This document shows positions 1 through 6,940 of a DNA stretch of 52,393 nucleotides, one piece after another. The position numbers and the translations under genes were made by a program. Numbering within the stretch: the first letter of the stretch is position 1; each line of letters opens with the position of its first letter. Source of the DNA: Methylomonas lenta (lineage in GTDB: Bacteria > Pseudomonadota > Gammaproteobacteria > Methylococcales > Methylomonadaceae); NCBI RefSeq assembly GCF_001644015.1, contig NZ_LUUI01000152.1:1-52393 (forward strand), written 5' to 3'. Under the pieces are notes generated by a model that was given only the letters and a program-made list of their open reading frames with translations, did not search any database and was not told where the DNA came from.

Positions 1-14
1 ATATGATATTTCAT
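1..14 (-). CDS. Start of a further gene, cut by the window edge
   Basis: An ATG at 14 reading to the left begins M-K-Y-H and has a GGAG ribosome binding site five bases upstream (complement of 20-23), ten bases after the ftsX stop. Only four codons are visible, so the product cannot be identified. In many gammaproteobacteria rpoH follows ftsX, but nothing in these codons shows that. Confidence 0.35.
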
Positions 15-23
15 GCATACTCC

Positions 24-995
24 TTAGTGGGGTTTAAGCTGACGTAACTGGTAATGCAAAACGGCCCAGGAACCTAACACAGCAAGCAGCGACGCAATCA
101 TTAACATCAGTATAAATTCAGAAAAACTTAAAAACAGCAGTTCAAATGAGCTGTTATACAGCGAGGAGAGTTTTTCAACCGGGCTTTCCAAAATAAGCAA
201 CATAATGGTAATGATCAACCAGGCGGAAAAGCCGGCGATAAAGCCCAACCAAAATCCAGTATACAAGAATGGCCGTTGAATAAAGGCGTGTGTAGCACCC
301 ACCAGCTTAGAAATAAGCACTTCATCCTGCCGATTGTGCAATTCCAGACGAATAGTGTTCCCGGTGATAAATGTTACCGCAAACCCCAGTAATATGCCGA
401 CCACTGTCACACCTCGACTGGCAATCATCATGATGGTTTGCAAGCGTTCCACCCACTGCATATCCACTTGCACAAACTCTACTTGGGGTATTTGTTTAAA
501 TTCCGCCAATAAATTATCGATAGCTTCTCGACTATCAAGAACGTCTTTCGGTAATACCTGTATCACATTTGGCAACGGGTTGTTATCCAATGCATTTAAA
601 GCATCACCAAAACCACTATTGGCTTTAAATTCATCCATCGCCTGTTTTTTACTAATGAATTTGATCGTTTCAATATTGGTATTCTGCGCAAGTTGATCGG
701 CCATTTTTTGGCCGGCAGTTTCCGTGACGTGCTCTTTTAAGAATAGCGACATCTGGTTGCTAGCTTGCAGGTTGCCTGTTAATTGCTGAATATTAGCTAC
801 CACTATATAAAAACAACCCGCTAACGAAATAGCTACGGCCAATACCAGTATGGTCATTGCCGATGTGAACGGTGCTCGACTTAATCGACCCAAGCTGGAA
901 AATAAACCATGGGCATGATTAAGTAAATAGGCATGAAATTTTTCGACCAATCGCTGGCCGGTGCGCTTCCGGTGGGTTTGCTTCATAGTTAACAC
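24..995 (-). CDS. ftsX: Cell division protein FtsX
   Basis: Membrane half of the FtsEX complex, which sits at the division septum and controls peptidoglycan hydrolases through periplasmic activators. The 323-residue protein has the FtsX layout: a basic cytoplasmic N-terminus, a first membrane segment at about 45-68, a periplasmic loop of about 120 residues, then three more membrane segments at about 193-213, 244-269 and 293-314. The frame opens at a GTG at 995 inside the end of ftsE; an ATG at 986, just after the ftsE stop, is equally possible and neither has a clear Shine-Dalgarno sequence, so translation is probably coupled to ftsE. It is the last complete gene of the minus-strand run that starts at SURF1. 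Confidence 0.95.
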   Translation of the reverse strand: MLTMKQTHRKRTGQRLVEKFHAYLLNHAHGLFSSLGRLSRAPFTSAMTILVLAVAISLAGCFYIVVANIQQLTGNLQASNQMSLFLKEHVTETAGQKMADQLAQNTNIETIKFISKKQAMDEFKANSGFGDALNALDNNPLPNVIQVLPKDVLDSREAIDNLLAEFKQIPQVEFVQVDMQWVERLQTIMMIASRGVTVVGILLGFAVTFITGNTIRLELHNRQDEVLISKLVGATHAFIQRPFLYTGFWLGFIAGFSAWLIITIMLLILESPVEKLSSLYNSSFELLFLSFSEFILMLMIASLLAVLGSWAVLHYQLRQLKPH

Positions 996-1645
996 GGCAG
1001 CAAATGCCCTTGTTCAAGCGTTAATACTCGGTGACCAAGTTGGTTGATCAATTCAATATCATGGGTCGCTATCAAAACTGTAACCCCGACCTGGGTAAAT
1101 TGCTCAAACATGTTCATCACCTCTGCTGATAAATCGGGATCGAGGTTACCTGTAGGCTCGTCGGCTAAAATGAGTTTAGGTTTGTTTACAATGGCTCTGG
1201 CAATACCCACTCGTTGTTGTTCGCCACCTGATAGCGCTAAAGGATGTTTGCGTTCTTTACCGAGCAACCCCACTTTATCCAGGGCGGCTCGCACCCGCCG
1301 AGAAATTTCCGGATGCGGGTAGCCTGATACAATTAATGGCAAGGCCACATTATCAAATACAGTCCTATCATTTAACAGCTTGTAATCCTGAAAGATCAAG
1401 CCCAAATTCCGGCGTAAATAAGGAATTCGACGTTCGCTGATCCGGCTAATGTCTTTGCCATCCAAAAAGACATTACCTCGAGTCGATTGCTCCATCATGG
1501 CGATGAGTTTCAATAACGTGCTTTTTCCAGCGCCGGAGCGACCGGTCAAAAATGCCATTTCGCCGCGACCCAAATTCAAGCTAACATCTACCAGCGCATC
1601 TCCTGCATCCGGGTAGCGCTTGCATACGTGTTCACATCTCAACAT
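989..1645 (-). CDS. ftsE: Cell division ATP-binding protein FtsE
   Basis: ATPase partner of FtsX in the septal ABC-type complex. The 218-residue protein carries a Walker A motif (GRSGAGKST), a Q-loop (IFQDYKLL), the ABC signature (LSGGEQQR), a Walker B (LILADEPTGNLD) and the switch histidine (ATHD), in the usual order and at full family length. It begins four bases after the end of the heme A synthase-FtsY gene and overlaps the start of ftsX, the standard ftsY-ftsE-ftsX order. What is unusual is only what lies upstream: the operon's ftsY is joined to an oxidase assembly gene. Confidence 0.97.
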   Translation of the reverse strand: MLRCEHVCKRYPDAGDALVDVSLNLGRGEMAFLTGRSGAGKSTLLKLIAMMEQSTRGNVFLDGKDISRISERRIPYLRRNLGLIFQDYKLLNDRTVFDNVALPLIVSGYPHPEISRRVRAALDKVGLLGKERKHPLALSGGEQQRVGIARAIVNKPKLILADEPTGNLDPDLSAEVMNMFEQFTQVGVTVLIATHDIELINQLGHRVLTLEQGHLLPC

Positions 1646-1649
1646 GCTG

Positions 1650-3617
1650 TTAGTCTTTCACAAACAAGGCGTCAACAAAAGTTTTCGCATCAAAATCTTG
1701 TAAATCTTCGATGGCTTCGCCGACACCGATAAATCTAATCGGAATCTTCAATTGATTAGCCAAGGCGAAGATTACCCCACCCTTTGCAGTGCCGTCCAGT
1801 TTTGTCAAAGCTAAACCGGTTAATCCTACAGATTGATTAAACAAACGCGCCTGTGATAACGCATTTTGCCCGGTGCCTGCATCCAGCACCAGCAACACTT
1901 CATGCGGCGCTGTGGTATCTAGTTTGGCCATAATACGTTTGATTTTAGTTAACTCTTCCATCAAATTAGATTTGGTATGCAATCGACCTGCTGTATCGGC
2001 GATCAGCACATCCACGCCTTTGGCTTTGGCAGACTGTAACGCATCGAAAATAACCGAGGCTGAATCTGCACCTGAGTGCTGCGCAACCACCTGCACATTA
2101 TTACGTTCACCCCAGGCCTGCAATTGTTCTACTGCGGCAGCACGAAAAGTATCGCCAGCCGCCAGCATCACACTGTGTCCTTGCGCTTGTAGGCGATGTG
2201 CCAATTTACCTATCGAAGTAGTCTTACCTGCACCGTTAACACCCACCACTAAAATCACAAATGGGTCATCTTGTTTTGTGATGTGCAAAGGCTGACTACA
2301 AGGCTGCAACATATCAAACAAATTCTGCTTTAAAGCCTGACTTAGAGCCTCACCATCTTTTAACTGATCTTTTTCTAAATTCTCTGTTAAATGTTTGATA
2401 ATTTCGCCGGTTGTTTCTATCCCCATATCAGCCATGATTAAGCTAGCTTCAACATCAGCCAGCAAGTCTCGCGTAACGGCATTTTGTCCAAAACTTAAAC
2501 CGCTTAAAACACCGTCAATACTGCCTCTGGTTTTTTTGAGCTGCGTTTTAAGGCGCAGAAATAGCGACTCGGGCTCCAGCGGAATTGCCGGTTGCAGTAC
2601 TTCTGATGGAATTTCCGGCAATATGTCAACATCTGCCTGTTCTTCAGCAGAAAGAGCATAGCGACTGAAAAAGATTATCCCCAGTATTGGTAGCATCAAC
2701 AGAGCAGCAAATGCGTTATGCGCCACTGCCATTGCCAGAGGTACACCCTGCTTGACAGTAAAAATGCCCAATACAATCTGCACAAACAACAGAATACTCA
2801 ACAGTACGCCACTGCGGCGCACTGGTCGGGGGTATTGTTCTGAGGTTGCAGACATCATCAGCAGGAACAACACGAAAAAGGTAATTAAAGCACCCACTCT
2901 GTGCAAGGCATGGATAGCGACTTTTGCAGCCACAGAGAATGTAGCTCCATCTTTAACAAAAAGATTAAACGCCTCGGCATAACCACTATCCGGTAGCCAA
3001 TGGCCTTGGCAGCGTGGAAAGTCGGTACAAGCCAGTGCAGCATAATTACTGCTGACCCAACCACCTAACGCAATCTGCACAAACAGTATCAGCATGGCAA
3101 AAACTGCAAAAATTGCCGGCACAGACTTTTCAGTACGTAAGCGAATTTGTTGATGGGTGCGTAAATACGTCCAACTAAATGCCCAAAAGGTAATAAAGCC
3201 CAGTAGCAAATGCAGCGTCACCATCAGAGGCATCACTTTTAAATGCACTGTCCACATGCCTAATGCTGCTTGCGACGCCACTAATATCAGTAATAATGTA
3301 GACCAGGTTATCGCTGCGGCGCGCTGTTGTTTTAAACCGAAAGCCATCATCAGTAGGGCCAGCACAAAAACACCCAGTGCTCCTGCCAAATAACGATGCG
3401 TCATTTCTTTCCAGGCTTTCGCAGTGTCCAACGGGCTATCCGGAAATACAGACTCGGCATCCGCTTTGAACTGTGCGCTATTGCTGACGACGGCTTTGCC
3501 ATAGCAACCTGGCCAATCGGGGCAACCGAGTCCGGCATCGGACAACCTAACATAGGCACCCATAACAATAACTAACAGCGCCAAAAAGGCGCAGAACAGA
3601 GTCAATTTTCTAAACAT
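1650..3617 (-). CDS. Heme A synthase (CtaA/COX15) fused to SRP receptor FtsY
   Basis: One uninterrupted 655-residue frame contains two complete proteins. Residues 1-320 are a CtaA/COX15 heme A synthase: eight membrane segments (about 4-24, 73-93, 100-122, 128-152, 168-190, 233-255, 268-289, 295-318), heme-ligand histidines 74, 136, 239 and 300 in segments 2, 4, 6 and 8, the E71-x-x-H74 motif, and the paired loop cysteines 32/38 and 197/203. After an acidic, proline-rich linker (about 323-350), residues 351-655 are an FtsY NG domain: G1 GVNGAGKTT at 459-467, DTFRAAA at 489-495, DTAGR at 541-545, TKLD at 605-608. CtaA ends in the cytoplasm, so the GTPase would face the correct side. The usual FtsY A-domain is replaced by the membrane enzyme. 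The gene starts four bases after a SCO-like gene and is followed by ftsE and ftsX. A TTG at 2621 could in principle start a free FtsY but has only a weak, distant AGG. Confidence 0.95.
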   Translation of the reverse strand: MFRKLTLFCAFLALLVIVMGAYVRLSDAGLGCPDWPGCYGKAVVSNSAQFKADAESVFPDSPLDTAKAWKEMTHRYLAGALGVFVLALLMMAFGLKQQRAAAITWSTLLLILVASQAALGMWTVHLKVMPLMVTLHLLLGFITFWAFSWTYLRTHQQIRLRTEKSVPAIFAVFAMLILFVQIALGGWVSSNYAALACTDFPRCQGHWLPDSGYAEAFNLFVKDGATFSVAAKVAIHALHRVGALITFFVLFLLMMSATSEQYPRPVRRSGVLLSILLFVQIVLGIFTVKQGVPLAMAVAHNAFAALLMLPILGIIFFSRYALSAEEQADVDILPEIPSEVLQPAIPLEPESLFLRLKTQLKKTRGSIDGVLSGLSFGQNAVTRDLLADVEASLIMADMGIETTGEIIKHLTENLEKDQLKDGEALSQALKQNLFDMLQPCSQPLHITKQDDPFVILVVGVNGAGKTTSIGKLAHRLQAQGHSVMLAAGDTFRAAAVEQLQAWGERNNVQVVAQHSGADSASVIFDALQSAKAKGVDVLIADTAGRLHTKSNLMEELTKIKRIMAKLDTTAPHEVLLVLDAGTGQNALSQARLFNQSVGLTGLALTKLDGTAKGGVIFALANQLKIPIRFIGVGEAIEDLQDFDAKTFVDALFVKD

Positions 3618-3621
3618 GTGT

Positions 3622-4212
3622 CTAACCGATTTGAGAGATTCTTAATAATTTGCTTAAGTCGTTTCTGACTTTGTAAGGATCGTAGTTGGTGGGATATTTC
3701 ATCATCAGGTTACCCAAGGGGTCCATAATCAATAAACCACCCGGCTCATCTTTTGCGGACGTTTTGGCGATAATTTCCTTTAACTCAGCCGATGGCACTA
3801 CTTTTAACAAACGAGCATCTTCTTGCCATTGTTTTGGCAAGGGTTGCTCGGCTTGATTATAAATCACGGCCAAACGACGGATGCGGGCAATATCTTTGCC
3901 CAACATTAAAGTAATTTGCTGGGTTTTATACAAGCCATCCTGGCAGGCTTCCGAACACTGAGCTTCTGGTAGTACATTGATTAAAACCCAATGTCCTTGC
4001 AACTGATTGATATTTTCTGCTGAAAAAGCATCGTAGCCGGCAAAGTCTTTCAACTCTGTGGGTAATGGTGGGCTGATCAAGTCGCCATTATTACTGCCCA
4101 ATTTGACTTTTCCGGGGTTATCGGCCAAATACCAAGCAAAGGCAAATGGAATGATAGACATCGCAAATATCACCAAAATAGTGATGCGGTTTTTTTTATG
4201 CTGTTTATTCAC
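3622..4212 (-). CDS. SCO-like thioredoxin-fold protein, probable oxidase assembly factor
   Basis: The 196-residue protein has one N-terminal membrane segment (about 10-29, positive side first) and a domain outside the membrane. A CSEAC motif at residues 86-90 is the CxxxC spacing of SCO-type copper chaperones and is placed just after a predicted beta strand (HWVLINVLPEA), as in that fold; a later DPLGNLMMKY segment also recalls SCO proteins. The distal histidine that completes the copper site in classical SCO is not evident. It lies between SURF1 (overlap of eight bases) and the heme A synthase fusion, so a role in cytochrome oxidase maturation, such as copper delivery or thiol reduction for the CuA site, is likely but inferred. 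Confidence 0.7.
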   Translation of the reverse strand: MNKQHKKNRITILVIFAMSIIPFAFAWYLADNPGKVKLGSNNGDLISPPLPTELKDFAGYDAFSAENINQLQGHWVLINVLPEAQCSEACQDGLYKTQQITLMLGKDIARIRRLAVIYNQAEQPLPKQWQEDARLLKVVPSAELKEIIAKTSAKDEPGGLLIMDPLGNLMMKYPTNYDPYKVRNDLSKLLRISQIG

Positions 4213-4942
4213 TGCGTTTCTTAATGCTTATCCAAATAAATAGCGCCGTTAAGGTCAGCGCCAAACCGAACCATTGTACTGCATAGGCCTGATGTTTTTC
4301 AGGTGGGATTGGCGTATTCATCGTCCACTTTCGTTTATAGCCTTCTGCTGCAGTAGGGTCTAATTCAATCTGATAGTCGACCAACTGATAGCCCAATTTT
4401 TGCGATAACACCTTACTATCAATCACCTGCACGACAGAAGGCCAGGTTTCGGTAGGAATTTCAGCACCTTTCAGCTTTATGCCAACTGAGGGAAATTGAT
4501 TAATACGACCAGCAAGTCGGACTTGCAGCTCTTTTATGTCAACTGCCGGTAATAAATTTCTATCCTTGCCTAATGCAACCCAACCACGATTAACCAGCAC
4601 CGCCCTACTCTGCCCATCTAGGAATAAAGGCGTTAGCACAAAATAACCGTTTTTACCGTCAACTATTTGGTTATCCAGTAAAAACTGATGCGCATCATCA
4701 TAGCGCCCTATTACTGTGGCATTTTGGTAACGTACTGCCTCGACAGTTGGTATCGTTTCTTGATTTAAGTTAATACTGGCAACACTCAAAGCCTGTGCTT
4801 GTTGAGTTAAAATCTGCTTTTTTTGTTCAGCGCGATCTAACTGCCAAAATCCCAAACTGCATAACAATGTTACCAACATCAAATAAACAGCCAAACCTAT
4901 CCAGGAAAACTGAACGTGTCGGTTAAATAACATGAATTTCAT
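4205..4942 (-). CDS. SURF1 family cytochrome oxidase assembly protein
   Basis: SURF1 proteins help insert heme A into subunit I of aa3-type oxidases. The protein has the family's two membrane segments, near the N-terminus (after FSWIGLAVYLMLVTLL) and at the C-terminus (WFGLALTLTALFIWISI), with the FWQLDRAEQK motif following the first and a periplasmic domain containing LVNRGWV between them. The frame is open to 4993, but the ATG at 4942 is preferred because AAAGG precedes it and its N-terminus starts right before the membrane segment; that gives 245 residues. It heads the minus-strand run SURF1, SCO-like, CtaA-FtsY, ftsE, ftsX, and is divergent from the small gene at 5031. Confidence 0.93.
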   Translation of the reverse strand: MKFMLFNRHVQFSWIGLAVYLMLVTLLCSLGFWQLDRAEQKKQILTQQAQALSVASINLNQETIPTVEAVRYQNATVIGRYDDAHQFLLDNQIVDGKNGYFVLTPLFLDGQSRAVLVNRGWVALGKDRNLLPAVDIKELQVRLAGRINQFPSVGIKLKGAEIPTETWPSVVQVIDSKVLSQKLGYQLVDYQIELDPTAAEGYKRKWTMNTPIPPEKHQAYAVQWFGLALTLTALFIWISIKKRSE

Positions 4943-5030
4943 AGAGCCTTTCGCAAACTGCGTTAAATTGATTGGCAAGATGCCTTGAATCATCCAGAAT
5001 AACTAATCTTGTTTCTTATACCGATTTACC

Positions 5031-5297
5031 ATGACTATAAATATTGTTGCTGTTATTTTTTTTATTGCCATCGTCGCCAGCTTAGGATCGGCAATGTTTC
5101 ATCTAGTCAAGCGTGGTTCCGAAGAACAATCGCTTAAAACTGCACAAGCTCTAACCTATAGAATTGGCTTATCCCTGGTTTTATTCATTTTGTTATTTAT
5201 TGCCTTTGCCGCCGGCATCTTCCAACCCAGCGGTATTGGCGCCAGAATCCAACAAATTCAATCAAGCAACACGGATCAACCCCAACCCAACCCCTAG
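5031..5297 (+). CDS. Twin transmembrane small protein (DUF2909 type)
   Basis: An 88-residue protein with two membrane segments (about 4-25 and 45-66) separated by a short polar loop containing KRGSEEQSLK. This is the form of the DUF2909 family, which is regularly found inside cytochrome c oxidase gene clusters of proteobacteria; its molecular role is not known to me. It is the only plus-strand gene in the oxidase locus and ends just before a hairpin that can terminate transcription from both sides. Location suggests an accessory function in oxidase assembly or stability. Confidence 0.8.
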   Translation: MTINIVAVIFFIAIVASLGSAMFHLVKRGSEEQSLKTAQALTYRIGLSLVLFILLFIAFAAGIFQPSGIGARIQQIQSSNTDQPQPNP

Positions 5298-5310
5298 CTT
5301 TACCCCAAAA

Positions 5311-5342
5311 AAAAAGCGCGAACCAATCGGAACGCGCTTTTT
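5311..5342. terminator. Bidirectional terminator between the DUF2909 gene and coxC
   Basis: AAAAAGCGCG at 5311-5320 pairs perfectly with CGCGCTTTTT at 5333-5342 around a 12-base loop. A T-run follows the stem on either strand, so it can end the plus-strand 88-codon gene and the minus-strand coxB-to-coxC transcript. It therefore splits the oxidase locus into a structural-gene unit and a separate SURF1-to-ftsX unit. Confidence 0.85.
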
Positions 5343-5357
5343 ATCATTTTACAGACA

Positions 5358-6233
5358 TTACAAAAGGTAAACAAAGACAAATAAGCCTAACCAGACTACG
5401 TCAACAAAATGCCAATACCAAGCCGCCGCTTCAAAGGCAAAATGGTTTTCCGGCGTAAAGTGTCCTCTCCAGCTTCTAAACAATATCACAGATAAAATGA
5501 TCGCTCCGACGCAAACATGAAAACCATGAAAACCAGTTAACATGAAAAAGGTAGAGCCGTAAATTCCTGAGCCCAAGGTTAAACCCATTTCATGGTAAGC
5601 CTCATAGTACTCAATAGCTTGGCAAGTGACGAATAAAAACCCTAAACTAACGGTCGCTATCAAGCCTTTGATCAGTTGATCACGCTTTTTGGCTAACAAA
5701 CCATGATGCGCCCAAGTACAGGTGACACCACTGGTTAGTAGTAACATGGTATTGATAAATGGCAATCCGAATGCACCCATAGCCTCATAATCGCCTCCGA
5801 CATTGCCAGGCCCATTAGTTGGCCATATTGCTTGGAAAGCAGGCCATAATATGTCGTGCGTGGAACGACCGGGTCCGCTAAACGCACCACTGTCGCCCAA
5901 ATGCGGTATCGAGATATTACGCGCATACCAAAGCGCGCCAAAAAATGCCCCAAAGAACATTACTTCGGAATAAATGAACCACATCATACCCATGCGATAG
6001 GAAATACCGACTTGGTGACTGTACATGCCGGATTCGCTTTCTTTCGATTGCAGTGTAAACCATAGTCCCAGCATGACAAGAAAAGCCAAAAAGCCAACCA
6101 GCATCATGCCCGGACCGATCGATGAGCCATTTAAATAGTTAGCAAACCCAGCCAGCATAAGCATCAAGCCAGCAGTTGCCATGATTGGCCAAACCGCCTT
6201 ATGCGGGATGTAATAAGCATCGTGTGTAGACAT
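5358..6233 (-). CDS. coxC: Cytochrome c oxidase subunit III
   Basis: Subunit III of the aa3-type heme-copper oxidase, a membrane protein of seven helices that stabilises proton uptake by subunit I. The 291-residue sequence shows the family signatures WFIYSEVMFFGAFFGALWYAR-like second helix region, CTWAHHG, GFHGFHV and a C-terminal WYWHFVDVVWLGLF block, at the normal bacterial length. It is separated from ctaG by 12 bases and is the last gene before the bidirectional hairpin. Confidence 0.97.
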   Translation of the reverse strand: MSTHDAYYIPHKAVWPIMATAGLMLMLAGFANYLNGSSIGPGMMLVGFLAFLVMLGLWFTLQSKESESGMYSHQVGISYRMGMMWFIYSEVMFFGAFFGALWYARNISIPHLGDSGAFSGPGRSTHDILWPAFQAIWPTNGPGNVGGDYEAMGAFGLPFINTMLLLTSGVTCTWAHHGLLAKKRDQLIKGLIATVSLGFLFVTCQAIEYYEAYHEMGLTLGSGIYGSTFFMLTGFHGFHVCVGAIILSVILFRSWRGHFTPENHFAFEAAAWYWHFVDVVWLGLFVFVYLL

Positions 6234-6245
6234 AGCTTTCCCCTC

Positions 6246-6788
6246 TCAGTTTTCAGTATTATTAGTTAAATCAAAAAAAGTATATGACAGCGTAATGGTT
6301 TTATAGCGCTCTGGCAGTTTCGGATTCACCACAAACCTTACCGGCATGGTTTTTTCCTCGTGCGCTTCGAACGTCTGCAAACTAAAACAAAAACACTGTA
6401 TTTTTTTAAAAAATTCTTCTGCAAGTCCCGGCGTTATACTGGGTATAGCTTGAGCCTTTATCGGTGTTGCTCGATGGTTTTTGGCATAAAAATTCACAGT
6501 GTAATATTGCCCAGGATGAACTTTTATACTGGAGGTTTCTACACGAAAATCCAACGGGGTAGATTCATTAACAGAAGTGACAAATTCAACAATCACTTCT
6601 CTATTTTCATCAACCACAAACTTTTGCTCAGCTTCAGCCGATTCCTGCAATTTAGCGTTTTGCCCTGTGAGATTACAAAGCACATCGTAGAGTGGCACCA
6701 AAGCATAGCCAAAGCCAAACATCAGCAGCGCCACTATAACCAGCTTTTTTACCAGCTTAGCGTTCTTCTGCTTCAATTCCTCACTCAT
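6246..6788 (-). CDS. ctaG: Cytochrome c oxidase assembly protein CtaG (Cox11)
   Basis: Copper chaperone that delivers copper to the CuB site of subunit I. The 180-residue protein has one N-terminal membrane anchor (about 14-31) with a following conserved [11 protein letters not shown] segment, and a periplasmic immunoglobulin-like domain carrying the copper-binding CFCF motif near residue 132. It starts by a four-base ATGA overlap with the 32-codon microprotein gene, so the two are probably translationally coupled. Confidence 0.96.
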   Translation of the reverse strand: MSEELKQKNAKLVKKLVIVALLMFGFGYALVPLYDVLCNLTGQNAKLQESAEAEQKFVVDENREVIVEFVTSVNESTPLDFRVETSSIKVHPGQYYTVNFYAKNHRATPIKAQAIPSITPGLAEEFFKKIQCFCFSLQTFEAHEEKTMPVRFVVNPKLPERYKTITLSYTFFDLTNNTEN

Positions 6789-6883
6789 TCCGATATCGCC
6801 TGCATTACCGCAAACACATAAATCGTAACCGCTACCGCAATTAAAATAACAGCGGTCAGGATATTTTTTTTCTTGGTATTCAT
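6785..6883 (-). CDS. 32-residue membrane microprotein in the cox operon
   Basis: A short frame between coxA and ctaG encodes [10 protein letters not shown] then a hydrophobic helix ([17 protein letters not shown]) and a short tail. The stop overlaps the ctaG start as ATGA, and the protein has the positive-inside pattern of a single-pass membrane protein (KKK before the helix). Small single-helix proteins are known at this exact place in many proteobacterial cox operons and are called cytochrome oxidase small assembly proteins; assignment to that group is by position and form only. The Shine-Dalgarno is weak. Confidence 0.7.
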   Translation of the reverse strand: MNTKKKNILTAVILIAVAVTIYVFAVMQAISE

Positions 6884-6895
6884 TTTTTCAGCTTA

Positions 6896-6916
6896 CCCCA
6901 TTCAAACAGAATGGGG
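6896..6916 (-). promoter_or_regulatory. Hairpin between coxA and the microprotein gene
   Basis: CCCCATTC (6896-6903) pairs perfectly with GAATGGGG (6909-6916) around AAACA. On the minus strand it lies 24 bases after the coxA stop and 13 bases before the microprotein start, with no T-run after it. It is more likely to protect the coxA message or set the level of the downstream assembly genes than to stop transcription; that is inference. Confidence 0.5.
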
Positions 6917-6940
6917 CAGCAGCCTCATTAATATGCAAGC

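Noticed and set aside
2595-2640. Two separate genes, ctaA and ftsY, with an unseen stop and start
   Set aside because: No stop codon occurs in frame in the linker, and no ATG or GTG with a ribosome site stands at the usual FtsY start; only a TTG at 2621 with weak context.
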